Below, one piece after another: positions 1-5,634 of a stretch of DNA of 5,935 nt. The first letter of the stretch is position 1, and each line of letters opens with the position of its first letter. Position numbers and translations under genes: made by a program. The notes beneath the pieces were generated by a model that was not told the origin of the DNA, made no database searches, and saw nothing but the letters and a program-made list of their open reading frames with translations. Location: positions 1-5,935 of the forward strand of contig JAABRB010000228.1 in the NCBI GenBank assembly GCA_011391185.1, in the 5' to 3' direction. Origin of the DNA: Betaproteobacteria bacterium (GTDB lineage: Bacteria > Pseudomonadota > Gammaproteobacteria > Burkholderiales > SG8-39).

Positions 1-2874
1 GTCACGCCCGCCAAGAACCTCTGGCACTGCTTCGGCTGCCAGACGGGTGGCGGGCCGATCGATTGGGTGATGAAGATGAACGGCGTCTCCTTCCGCCACG
101 CCGTCGAGCTGCTGCGCGAAGGCATCACCCCTTTAGCCGCGCAGCCGGTCAAGCAGGGGACGATCCGCAAGCTCCCGCCGCCGGTCGCGCCCGACGCCGA
201 CGATCAGGCGCTCTTGAACCAGGCGGTGGGCTATTACCACGAGACGCTGAAGGCCGCGCCCGAGGCGCTGGCCTATCTCAAGGCGCGCGGGCTCGATCAC
301 CCGGAAGCGATCGAGCGCTTCCGGCTCGGGTTCGCCAACCGCACGCTGGGGCTGCGCCTGCCCAACAGCCAGCGCGTGGCGGGGGCGCTCATGCGCGAGC
401 GGCTGCAGCGGATCGGGATACTGCGCGAGAGCGGTCACGAGCACTTCAACGGCTCGCTGGTGGTGCCGGTCCTGGATGAAGCCGGCAACGTGCTGGAGGT
501 CTACGGCCGCAAGATACGCGACGACCTGCGCCCGGGCACGCCGCTGCACCTGTATCTGCCGGGCCCGCACCGGGGCGTGTGGAACGTCGAGGCCCTGGCC
601 GCGCACCAGGAGATCATCCTCTGCGAGGCGCTCATTGATGCGCTCACCTTCTGGTGCGCGGGCTACCGCAACGTCACCGCCTCGTACGGTGTGGAGGGCT
701 TTACCGACGATCACCTTGCCGCCTTCAAACGCTACGGCACACAGCGTGTGTTGATCGCCTACGACCGGGACGACGCCGGCGAACGCGCCGCGGAGAAACT
801 CGCGCCGCGCCTGATGGCCGAAGGCATCGAGTGCTTCCGTATCGAGTTCCCGCACCGCATGGACGCGAACGAATACGCACTGAAGGTCACCCCGGCATCG
901 AAGAGCCTGGGTGTCGTGATCCGCAAGGCCGTGTGGCTTGGCAAGGGCGCGGCCCCGGCCAGGTTCTCGCCGGCAGCGTCAACGGAATCCGATCCGCTCG
1001 CGCACGATCGCGCGCCCGCGCCTTCTTCTTTAGCTGCTGATTTAGCCGCTGAGGAAGAGGCGCCGGCATCCTCCGCCGAGCCGCTGTCGGCAACGCCGGT
1101 GCCGGCGAGCGCAGCCGAGACGCCGTGCGAGGTGTTCGAGGACAAGGTGCTGTTCACCTTCGGCGACCGTCGTTACCGCGCGCGCGGGCTTCACGAGAAC
1201 ACGAGCTACAAGATTCTGAAGGTGAACCTCCTCGCCGAGCGCAATGAGGCGTTCTACGTGGACACGGTGGACCTCTTGTTGACGCGGCAACGCGCTTCCT
1301 ACATCACCCAGGCCGCGGCCGAGCTGGGCGTCGCGGAGGACGTGGTGAAGCTCGATCTCGCGCGCCTCTACCGCGCGCTCGAGGAGCTGCGCGATTGCGC
1401 GATCGAGCAGGCGATGAAACCGCAGCCGGTGGCGGCGGTGGCCATGGCCGAGGCCGAGCGCGCCGCCGCGCTGGAACTCCTCAAGTCACCGCAGTTGATC
1501 GAGCGTATCCTCGCGGACCTGGAGGCCTGCGGGCTGGTGGGCGAGCGCGTGAACAAGCTGGTGGCGTATCTTGCCGCCACCTCGCGCAAGCTCGACTCGC
1601 CCCTGGCCGTGCTGGTGCAGAGTTCCTCGGCCGCGGGGAAGAGCACGCTGATGGACGCTGTGCTCGCGCTGATGCCGGAAGAGGACCGGGTGAAGTACTC
1701 GGCGATGACCGGGCAGAGTCTCTTCTACATCGGCAACGGGAATCTCAAACACAAAATCCTCGCGATTGCCGAGGAGGAAGGGGCGAGCCGCGCGGCCTAT
1801 GCGCTGAAGCTCCTGCACTCGGAAGGGGAGCTCACCATTGCCTCGACCGGCAAGGATCCCGCGACGGGCAACCTGGTGACGCAGGAATACCGCGTCGAGG
1901 GGCCGACGATGATCTTCACCACCACGACCGCGATCGACGTGGACGAGGAACTGAAGAACCGCTGCCTCGTGCTGGCGGTGGACGAGAGCCGCGGCCAGAC
2001 GCAGGCGATTCATCAGCTTCAGCGCCAGAAGCGCTCCCTCGAAGGCCTGGTGAGGAAGGCGCGCCGGCGCGAGCTGCTGACCCTTCATCAGAACGCGCAG
2101 CGGCTGCTCCGACCGCTCGAAGTGCTGAACCCCTACGCCGAGCGGCTGACCTTCCCCGACCAGGCCACGCGCACGCGGCGCGATCACGAGAAGTACTTGA
2201 CGCTCATCGACGTGATTGCGTTGCTGCACCAGCACCAGCGCGAAGTGAAGACCGCGACGCGCGACGGTCAGGGCATCGAGTACATCGAGGCGACGATCCA
2301 TGACATCGCGCTCGCGAACGATCTGGCGCACGAGGTCCTGGGCCGCTCGCTCGATGAACTGCCGCCGCAGACGCGGCGCGTGCTGGCACTCGTGGACGCG
2401 CACGTGCGCGCGGAGTGTGAACGGCAACGCCTCGCGCGCTCGGCGTATCGCTTCAGCCGCCGTGCGCTGCGCGAGGCGATCGGCTGGGGCGACACGCAGC
2501 TGAAGCTGCACCTGGCGCGGCTCGTGGACCTGGAGTATCTCGTCGCGCACCGCACGGCGCGCGGGGCGCACGAGTACGAATTGCTCTACGACGGCGGCGG
2601 CGAGGACGGGCGCGCCTACGTGCCGGGGCTGATCGACGTTAACGCGCTGAAACACGCCTACGACTTGCAGCGGTCGGGGGTAAACGCCGAGCGGTCGGGG
2701 TCCGGTCGGGGCCTGGTCGGCCCCCGGTCGGGGGGTGGTCGGGCTGAGGAAAATACTCAAACATCAAATAAAACAAATACCTATATCAAATCCCCCTCGA
2801 AAGCGGCTAAAACGCAGTACTCCGGCGAGGAGTCTTCCGGTCCTGTCGTACCCTTAGCCGCGCGCCGTGCGTAG
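1..2874 (+). CDS. Primase-type replication protein: CHC2 zinc finger, TOPRIM and P-loop ATPase (5' end cut off)
   Basis: The reading frame is open from the first base, so the true start lies upstream. Residues are numbered from window codon 1. C10 and C13 (CFGC), followed by a Gly-rich turn and a helix, match the second half of the CHC2 zinc finger of DnaG-type primases; the first Cys/His pair is outside the window. A TOPRIM domain follows (about 200-290), with acidic E209 in CEALIDAL and D255/D257/D258 in YDRDDAG, the metal-binding pattern for primer synthesis. A Pro/Ala/Ser/Glu linker (about 320-375) leads to an unassigned domain (about 375-530). Next is an ATPase: Walker A-like SSSAAGKST (541-549), Walker B-like ILAIAEEE ending at E593, and an arginine-finger-like R654. 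Residues about 815-865 look like a winged helix. The last 70 residues are low complexity (RSG repeats, then N/T/K-rich). The domain order implies a fused primase-helicase of a mobile or plasmid-like element. The ATPase subfamily and the fused function are inference. The gene overlaps the recombinase gene by 8 bases. Confidence 0.9.
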   Translation, partial: VTPAKNLWHCFGCQTGGGPIDWVMKMNGVSFRHAVELLREGITPLAAQPVKQGTIRKLPPPVAPDADDQALLNQAVGYYHETLKAAPEALAYLKARGLDHPEAIERFRLGFANRTLGLRLPNSQRVAGALMRERLQRIGILRESGHEHFNGSLVVPVLDEAGNVLEVYGRKIRDDLRPGTPLHLYLPGPHRGVWNVEALAAHQEIILCEALIDALTFWCAGYRNVTASYGVEGFTDDHLAAFKRYGTQRVLIAYDRDDAGERAAEKLAPRLMAEGIECFRIEFPHRMDANEYALKVTPASKSLGVVIRKAVWLGKGAAPARFSPAASTESDPLAHDRAPAPSSLAADLAAEEEAPASSAEPLSATPVPASAAETPCEVFEDKVLFTFGDRRYRARGLHENTSYKILKVNLLAERNEAFYVDTVDLLLTRQRASYITQAAAELGVAEDVVKLDLARLYRALEELRDCAIEQAMKPQPVAAVAMAEAERAAALELLKSPQLIERILADLEACGLVGERVNKLVAYLAATSRKLDSPLAVLVQSSSAAGKSTLMDAVLALMPEEDRVKYSAMTGQSLFYIGNGNLKHKILAIAEEEGASRAAYALKLLHSEGELTIASTGKDPATGNLVTQEYRVEGPTMIFTTTTAIDVDEELKNRCLVLAVDESRGQTQAIHQLQRQKRSLEGLVRKARRRELLTLHQNAQRLLRPLEVLNPYAERLTFPDQATRTRRDHEKYLTLIDVIALLHQHQREVKTATRDGQGIEYIEATIHDIALANDLAHEVLGRSLDELPPQTRRVLALVDAHVRAECERQRLARSAYRFSRRALREAIGWGDTQLKLHLARLVDLEYLVAHRTARGAHEYELLYDGGGEDGRAYVPGLIDVNALKHAYDLQRSGVNAERSGSGRGLVGPRSGGGRAEENTQTSNKTNTYIKSPSKAAKTQYSGEESSGPVVPLAARRA
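1021..1049 (+). repeat. Double copy of the dispersed word TTTAGCYGC
   Basis: TTTAGCTGC (1029-1037) and TTTAGCCGC (1041-1049) lie in tandem in the linker-coding part of the primase gene, after a CCTTCTTCTT run. A near copy of the whole unit, CCTTCTTCTTAGCCGCTG, stands in the spacer at 4745-4762. Other copies of TTAGCYGC start at 133, 2854, 3950, 4481 and 4753, with reverse-strand copies ending at 2810 and 4503. In the two genes the word supplies TTA leucine codons that are otherwise apparently absent. Function unknown; it may be part of a dispersed genomic repeat family. Confidence 0.6.
2672..2742 (+). repeat. Six GGTCGG iteron-like repeats, last five on an 11-bp period
   Basis: GGTCGG starts at 2672, 2693, 2704, 2715, 2726 and 2737, so the spacings are 21, 11, 11, 11 and 11 bp. 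Most copies read YGGTCGGGG. Eleven bp is about one helical turn, so successive copies face the same side of the DNA, as protein-binding iterons do. The array lies inside the primase gene. Because 11 is not a multiple of 3, successive copies are read in different frames (CGG-TCG, GGT-CGG, CTG-GTC-GGC), so the period is a DNA-level property rather than a peptide repeat. G-runs could also allow a G-quadruplex. A binding role is inferred. Confidence 0.7.
2750..2791. other. AT-rich, G-free tract beside the iteron-like repeats (candidate unwinding element)
   Basis: This 42-base stretch contains 34 A/T, 8 C and no G on the + strand, inside a gene that is otherwise very GC-rich. It is translated as an N/T/K-rich segment of the primase tail. 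It begins 7 bases after the last GGTCGG repeat. An AT-rich tract beside phased GC-rich repeats is the usual layout of an iteron origin with its unwinding element. The composition is directly visible; the origin role is inferred. A relaxed, unstructured C-terminal linker is the simpler alternative. Confidence 0.5.
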
Positions 2875-3997
2875 GAACAGGAAGCGCGCGCTCTACAGGA
2901 AGCGCCGCGCGCCGGCACGGGTGGCCGCGCCCGATCCCGCGGCGGGCAATCCGCTGCATAGCTACGTCGCCGCCTATCTCGACTGGTGGCGCGCGACCGG
3001 CCACCGCGAGCAGGGCGCGCTACTCAAGGGGAAGGCGCTGAAGCGCTTCGTCGCGTGGGCCGATGAGCGCGGGCTGCGGCAGCCCAACGAGGTGACGCTG
3101 CCGATCCTCGAGCGCTACCAGCGCTATCTCTACCACTTCAGAAAACCCGACGGCGCGCCGCTTGCCTTCACCTCGCAGCAGTTGCTGCTGGTGCCGTTGA
3201 AGGGCTGGTTCAAGTGGCTGACGCGTTCTCGCTATATCCTCACCAACCCGGCTTCCGAGCTGATGCTGCCGAGGAAGCCCGCGCGGCTGCCGGCGCACGT
3301 GCTCTCGATCGAGGAGGTTGAACGCGTGATGAATAACACCGACGTCACATCCGCCTGGGGCGTGCGCGACCGCGCGATGCTGGAGACGCTCTACTCGACG
3401 GGGGTGCGGCGCACCGAACTCGCGACGCTCGCCGTCTTCGACTGGGACCGCGCGCGCGGGGTGATGACCGTGCGCCAGGGCAAGGGAGGGAAAGACCGCG
3501 TGGTGCCGATCGGGGACCGCGCGGGTGCGTGGCTGCGTCGCTACGTGGATGAGATACGCGCACAGCTCGCGCGCGAGCCCGATGACGGCACGCTGTTCTT
3601 GACCGACTATGGCGAGCCCTTCGCGAAGAACCGGCTCGGGGACCTGGTGCGCCGCTACTTGGACTGGGCGGGGATCGAGGTGCCGGGCTCGTGTCACCTG
3701 CTGCGCCACGCGTGCGCGACGCACATGCTCGAAGGCGGCGCCGACATCCGCTTCATCCAGATGCTGCTCGGGCACGCCGATCTCTCCTCGACGCAGATCT
3801 ACACCCAGGTCTCGATCCTGAAGCTGAAGGAGATCCACGCCGCGACCCACCCGGCGCGCCTCAAACGTTCAGGACACGACGCCGGCACGGTGGATGACGC
3901 AACGCCTCAAGCCTCCGCCGAGAACGCGAAGGACGCGCTGCTCGCTGCTTTAGCCGCTGAACACGAGGACGAGGAAGAGCACGAGGACGCGTCGTAG
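2867..3997 (+). CDS. Tyrosine recombinase/integrase, XerC/D-like
   Basis: This 376-residue protein should cut and rejoin DNA through a covalent 3'-phosphotyrosine intermediate. Residues 1-20 are strongly basic. About 28-135 form a SAM-like N-terminal core-binding domain (YVAAYLDWWRATGH onward), and about 145-330 the catalytic domain. All expected catalytic residues are present: R181 (STGVRRTEL), K206 (QGKGGKDR), H277 and R280 (CHLLRHACATHM), H303 (LLGHADLSSTQ) and nucleophile Y312 (IYTQV). I see no extra insertion of the integron-integrase type, so it is not IntI. After about residue 330 there is an unusual tail ending in an acidic run (EHEDEEEHEDAS), beyond the usual Xer length of about 300. 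The GTG start at 2867 lies in GTGCGTAG, overlapping the primase stop by 8 bases, with no clear Shine-Dalgarno sequence; translation is probably coupled to the upstream gene. It is likely the integrase of the element encoding the primase rather than the housekeeping XerC or XerD. Confidence 0.93.
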   Translation: MRRNRKRALYRKRRAPARVAAPDPAAGNPLHSYVAAYLDWWRATGHREQGALLKGKALKRFVAWADERGLRQPNEVTLPILERYQRYLYHFRKPDGAPLAFTSQQLLLVPLKGWFKWLTRSRYILTNPASELMLPRKPARLPAHVLSIEEVERVMNNTDVTSAWGVRDRAMLETLYSTGVRRTELATLAVFDWDRARGVMTVRQGKGGKDRVVPIGDRAGAWLRRYVDEIRAQLAREPDDGTLFLTDYGEPFAKNRLGDLVRRYLDWAGIEVPGSCHLLRHACATHMLEGGADIRFIQMLLGHADLSSTQIYTQVSILKLKEIHAATHPARLKRSGHDAGTVDDATPQASAENAKDALLAALAAEHEDEEEHEDAS

Positions 3998-4029
3998 CCT
4001 GTGGACCGCCCGTCACGTGGCTTGCTCCG

Positions 4030-4072
4030 GCATTCGCGCAAGCCGCGCGCCGGGCTGCGTGATCGCGAATGC
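4030..4072. repeat. Perfect 9-bp inverted repeat just after the recombinase gene
   Basis: GCATTCGCG (4030-4038) pairs perfectly with CGCGAATGC (4064-4072). The 25-base loop contains a smaller stem, AGCC (4041-4044) with GGCT (4053-4056). A further 6-bp stem, GGCTTG (4019-4024) with CAAGCC (4039-4044), competes with it. No T-run follows, so it is not a classical intrinsic terminator. It could be a binding site or a transcript-end structure. Confidence 0.55.
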
Positions 4073-4187
4073 ACACGGAGCCGCACCTGGAGACGTGGGT
4101 GGAGAAGCAGTCAGGGGCCGTCCGTTGCGCGGCCATCGGTGCGTTCAGCACCTCGGCCGCGCCGGCCGGCCAGGCAACGGCACGAAC

Positions 4188-4222
4188 CCTGGCGCTCGGG
4201 GCATCGAGCCCGTCGCGCCAGG
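4188..4222. repeat. 8-bp inverted repeat with nested stem
   Basis: CCTGGCGC (4188-4195) pairs perfectly with GCGCCAGG (4215-4222). Inside, CGGG (4197-4200) pairs with CCCG (4209-4212). The hairpin ends two bases before the large composite palindrome that starts at 4224, so the two probably form one structured unit. Confidence 0.55.
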
Positions 4223-4252
4223 CGCAGCGGCCGGGGGTAAATCGCCAAGGCG

Positions 4253-4281
4253 ATTCAACATAACATCGCGTTACCCAAAGT
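4253..4281 (-). other. dif-like core site, left copy (candidate recombinase target)
   Basis: Read on the - strand, this is an 11-bp arm ACTTTGGGTAA, a 7-base spacer CGCGATG and an 11-bp arm TTATGTTGAAT. The second arm differs at one position from the E. coli dif XerD arm (TTATGTTAAAT, from memory). The first arm agrees at about 8 of 11 positions with the proteobacterial XerC-arm consensus. Two 11-bp arms around a 6-8 bp centre is the expected geometry for a Xer-type tyrosine recombinase. Use by the neighbouring recombinase is inferred. Confidence 0.45.
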
Positions 4282-4333
4282 GCGCGCAGTCGCAAACCGG
4301 GTTTGCTTGGTGCGCGCACCGAGCGGCACGTGC

Positions 4334-4361
4334 CGTTCGGGTAACTGATGTTATGTCTCGC
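4334..4361 (+). other. dif-like core site, right copy, inverted relative to the left one
   Basis: On the + strand this reads CGTTCGGGTAA, spacer CTGATG (6 bases), then TTATGTCTCGC. It shares GGGTAAC and GATGTTATGT with the left copy, but its second arm diverges after TTATGT. With the left site it makes an inverted pair, 52 bases apart, that can fold into one stem resembling a single double-stranded site. Confidence 0.4.
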
Positions 4362-4478
4362 GCCCCCGGCCGCTGCTCGCGCGCGAAGCGTCGCCGCCTC
4401 GCGCGCGTGAACGGCATTCCAGCGCGGCCCTGTGCCCGCACAGCGCCGCGAGGGAGCACGATCCCCGCCCACCCGCCC

Positions 4479-4505
4479 CTTTAGCTGCGCATCGAGCGGC
4501 TAAAG
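4479..4505. repeat. Hairpin made of two inverted copies of the TTTAGCYGC word
   Basis: CTTTAGCTGC (4479-4488) faces GCGGCTAAAG (4496-4505) across a 7-base loop. The 10-bp stem has a single mismatch, which is a G-U pair in RNA. It is the only place where the dispersed word forms an inverted pair. No T-run follows, so termination is unlikely. Confidence 0.55.
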
Positions 4506-4533
4506 CAAAAACCCGCGCACCGCGCAAAAACCC
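4505..4533 (+). repeat. Direct repeat GCAAAAACCC, 19 bp apart
   Basis: Identical 10-mers occupy 4505-4514 and 4524-4533, separated by 9 GC-rich bases. The 19-bp period is close to two helical turns. The pair starts at the last base of the 4479-4505 hairpin. Function unknown. Confidence 0.45.
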
Positions 4534-4565
4534 TTCCGCGGCGCTCACAAGCCCAAAACGGTTTG

Positions 4566-4599
4566 CCAGGACGCGCCAGGATCGACGCGCGCGCCCTGG
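4566..4599. repeat. Imperfect hairpin
   Basis: CCAGG (4566-4570) pairs with CCTGG (4595-4599), and after one mismatch CGCGC (4572-4576) pairs with GCGCG (4589-4593), leaving a 12-base loop. Just downstream, TTGATACCTGACCC (from 4600) resembles a word I recall from intergenic debris around transposases in proteobacteria; that link is weak. Confidence 0.35.
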
Positions 4600-4658
4600 T
4601 TGATACCTGACCCTCAACCCGTTTGGGTAGTGAGCATCGCCTCGTCCGCGGCGCCGGC

Positions 4659-4685
4659 GCGAGCAAAAAAACTGCGCTTGCTCGC
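4659..4685. repeat. 8-bp hairpin with an A-rich loop
   Basis: GCGAGCAA (4659-4666) pairs perfectly with TTGCTCGC (4678-4685) around an 11-base loop that begins with five A. The homopolymer run is in the loop rather than after the stem, so it does not look like a terminator on either strand. Confidence 0.4.
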
Positions 4686-4700
4686 TGCGCGCGCGCGGCG

Positions 4701-4725
4701 GAAAATGCGCCTCTAGGCAAAAAAA
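4701..4725 (+). repeat. Left flanking direct repeat of the RHS block
   Basis: GAAAATGCGCCTCTAGG (4701-4717), then C and seven A. The same 17-mer followed by seven A occurs at 5873-5896, on the other side of the RHS tip and its partner gene. Similarity continues weakly beyond the A-tract (GGAGGCCGCCTTCTTC here, GGGGGGCCGTCTTCGTC at the right copy). Confidence 0.75.
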
Positions 4726-4878
4726 GTTGAAACGACGGAGGCCGCCTTCTTCTTAGCCGCTGCAACTGCCGAACGCGTCAAGGGAAATGCGCCCCGGGTA
4801 CGACCGGAGTGCGTCGGGGCCATTTGTTACCCCGATCACCTGAACACGCCACGGGTCATCACCAACCAGGCTGCTCAG

Positions 4879-5634
4879 GTGGTGTGGCGGTGGGACCATG
4901 CAGAACCGTTCGGCAGTAATCTTCCCAACGAAAACCCCTCGGGGCTCGGGACCTTCACCTGCAATCTACGGCTGCCCGGCCAGTATTTCGACCGCGAAAC
5001 CAATCTTCACTATAACTACTACCGGAATTACGATCCGGTGATCGGGAGGTACATCGAGAGCGATCCGATCGGTCTTGTTGGGGGAGCCAACACTTACACC
5101 TATGTGGCTGGTAATCCCATTATTTATGTTGACCCGCACGGGTTGATCTGCCTATCTCCCGATGCGATCCAGATAATTGCGGCAACAGGTGGTGGCGCAA
5201 CTACGGGTCTCGTACTTGGGAAAGGTCTACAGGGTGCCGTGGTTGGCGCTCTAATTGGAGGTGGACTGCAGTTTGCTGCTGGCTCAAACAGTGGCGCGCT
5301 CGGTTTGACGTCGGTTGGGGCGGCCGCTGGCTTTTTGAGCGCTTCTGGAAACCTTCGGGCTCGGGCGGTTGGATTTATGGCAGGTGCTACCACAGGCATG
5401 GCTCTATCGCAAACTTCTGGCAACTTTGCGAACACAACTGCAAACACTATCGGCGGCGGACTCGGAACATTCGCGGGTCAATTGCTAATTCCCCCGCCAC
5501 CGTATGCATGGACCGGACTGCCGCTTTTTGCCGCAGTTAAGGGCGGTGTTGCAGGCGCTGCTGGCGGTTTTGTACAGGATTTTTTGCAAGTGTACCTAGA
5601 CCGATTCAAGTGCAAAGCGAGCATCTGTGAGTAA
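4879..5634 (+). CDS. Orphan RHS C-terminal fragment: end of RHS core plus glycine-rich variable tip
   Basis: The coordinates use the first in-frame GTG. Homology begins earlier in the same open frame, at about 4828, with DHLNTPRVITNQ, a hallmark of the RHS core; the frame opens at 4717 in unrelated spacer sequence, so no signal peptide, RHS/YD repeats or complete shell are encoded. Residues 1-89 of the 251 are the core end: VVWRWDHAEPFG, LPGQYFDRETNLHYNYYRNY, GRYIESDPIGL and the closing NPIIYVDPHGL. In full-length RHS proteins this segment closes the cocoon that encloses a C-terminal toxin. Residues 90-251 are the variable tip: five or so hydrophobic stretches full of Gly/Ala (GGGATTG, GALIGGG, GGGLGTFAG, GGVAGAAGG), a PPPP turn near 205 and Cys at 91, 245 and 250. 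I recognise no enzymatic toxin motif; a membrane-acting toxin or pretoxin is possible. The following small membrane-protein gene overlaps it. Likely a displaced silent tip or a decayed remnant. Base use is less GC-rich than in the upstream genes. Confidence 0.8.
   Translation: MVWRWDHAEPFGSNLPNENPSGLGTFTCNLRLPGQYFDRETNLHYNYYRNYDPVIGRYIESDPIGLVGGANTYTYVAGNPIIYVDPHGLICLSPDAIQIIAATGGGATTGLVLGKGLQGAVVGALIGGGLQFAAGSNSGALGLTSVGAAAGFLSASGNLRARAVGFMAGATTGMALSQTSGNFANTTANTIGGGLGTFAGQLLIPPPPYAWTGLPLFAAVKGGVAGAAGGFVQDFLQVYLDRFKCKASICE

Larger units (their letters stand above)
4224..4376. repeat. 153-bp nested palindrome (candidate recombination site or attP)
   Basis: The outer arms are a perfect 14-bp inverted repeat, GCAGCGGCCGGGGG (4224-4237) and CCCCCGGCCGCTGC (4363-4376). 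Inside are longer imperfect arms: ACATAACATCGCGTTACCC (4258-4276) matches the reverse complement of GGGTAACTGATGTTATGT (4339-4356) except near the middle, where the left arm has one extra base. Further in are ATCGCC/GGCGAT (4241-4254), GCAAACC/GGTTTGC (4292-4306), the 12-bp palindrome CGGCACGTGCCG (4324-4335) and two copies of TGCGCGCA (4281-4288, 4311-4318). Such a single-strand-foldable structure beside a tyrosine recombinase gene suggests its target site. The repeats are directly visible; the role is inferred. Alternatives are a small non-autonomous mobile element or a structured RNA. Confidence 0.65.
3998..4827. other. Long spacer without a convincing gene, rich in inverted repeats
   Basis: About 830 bases separate the recombinase gene from recognisable RHS sequence. 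Open frames exist on both strands, but they give Arg/Ala/Pro-rich translations typical of high-GC chance frames and run through the palindromes, so none is annotated. The stretch instead holds a series of hairpin-forming repeats (4030-4072, 4188-4222, 4224-4376, 4479-4505, 4566-4599, 4659-4685), a short direct repeat (4505-4533) and the left copy of the repeat bordering the RHS block (4701-4725). Such a spacer next to an integrase suggests an attachment or replication control region; a structured RNA is also possible. Confidence 0.6.

Noticed and set aside
2672..2742. CRISPR or protein-level tandem repeat
   Set aside because: The units are 11 bp with no spacers, far too short for CRISPR, and the frame shifts between units rule out a simple peptide repeat.
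1486..2760. Long open frame on the - strand (about 424 codons) opposite the primase gene
   Set aside because: It mirrors the codon bias of the + strand gene, its translation shows no domain, and the + strand carries clear primase and ATPase motifs. The same applies to - strand frames at 133-855 and 3020-3850.
4069..4263. Small + strand frames in the spacer (64-155 codons)
   Set aside because: They overlap each other in different frames, end inside or cross the inverted repeats, and have no ribosome binding site or coding bias.
4258..4356. True integron attC site (ACATAAC ... GTTATGT as R'' and R')
   Set aside because: Each R box departs from the consensus RYYYAAC/GTTRRRY at one position, the middle spacer is partly complementary, and the neighbouring recombinase lacks the extra segment of integron integrases. 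A dif-like or CTX-attP-like reading fits better.
3861..4472. 203-codon open frame on the - strand across the spacer
   Set aside because: The translation is rich in Arg/Ala/Pro without a recognisable domain, it runs through the whole palindrome and into the recombinase gene antisense, and no start signal supports it.
4479..4685. Intrinsic transcription terminators
   Set aside because: The hairpins are not followed by a T-run on either strand; the only homopolymer run near a stem is in a loop.
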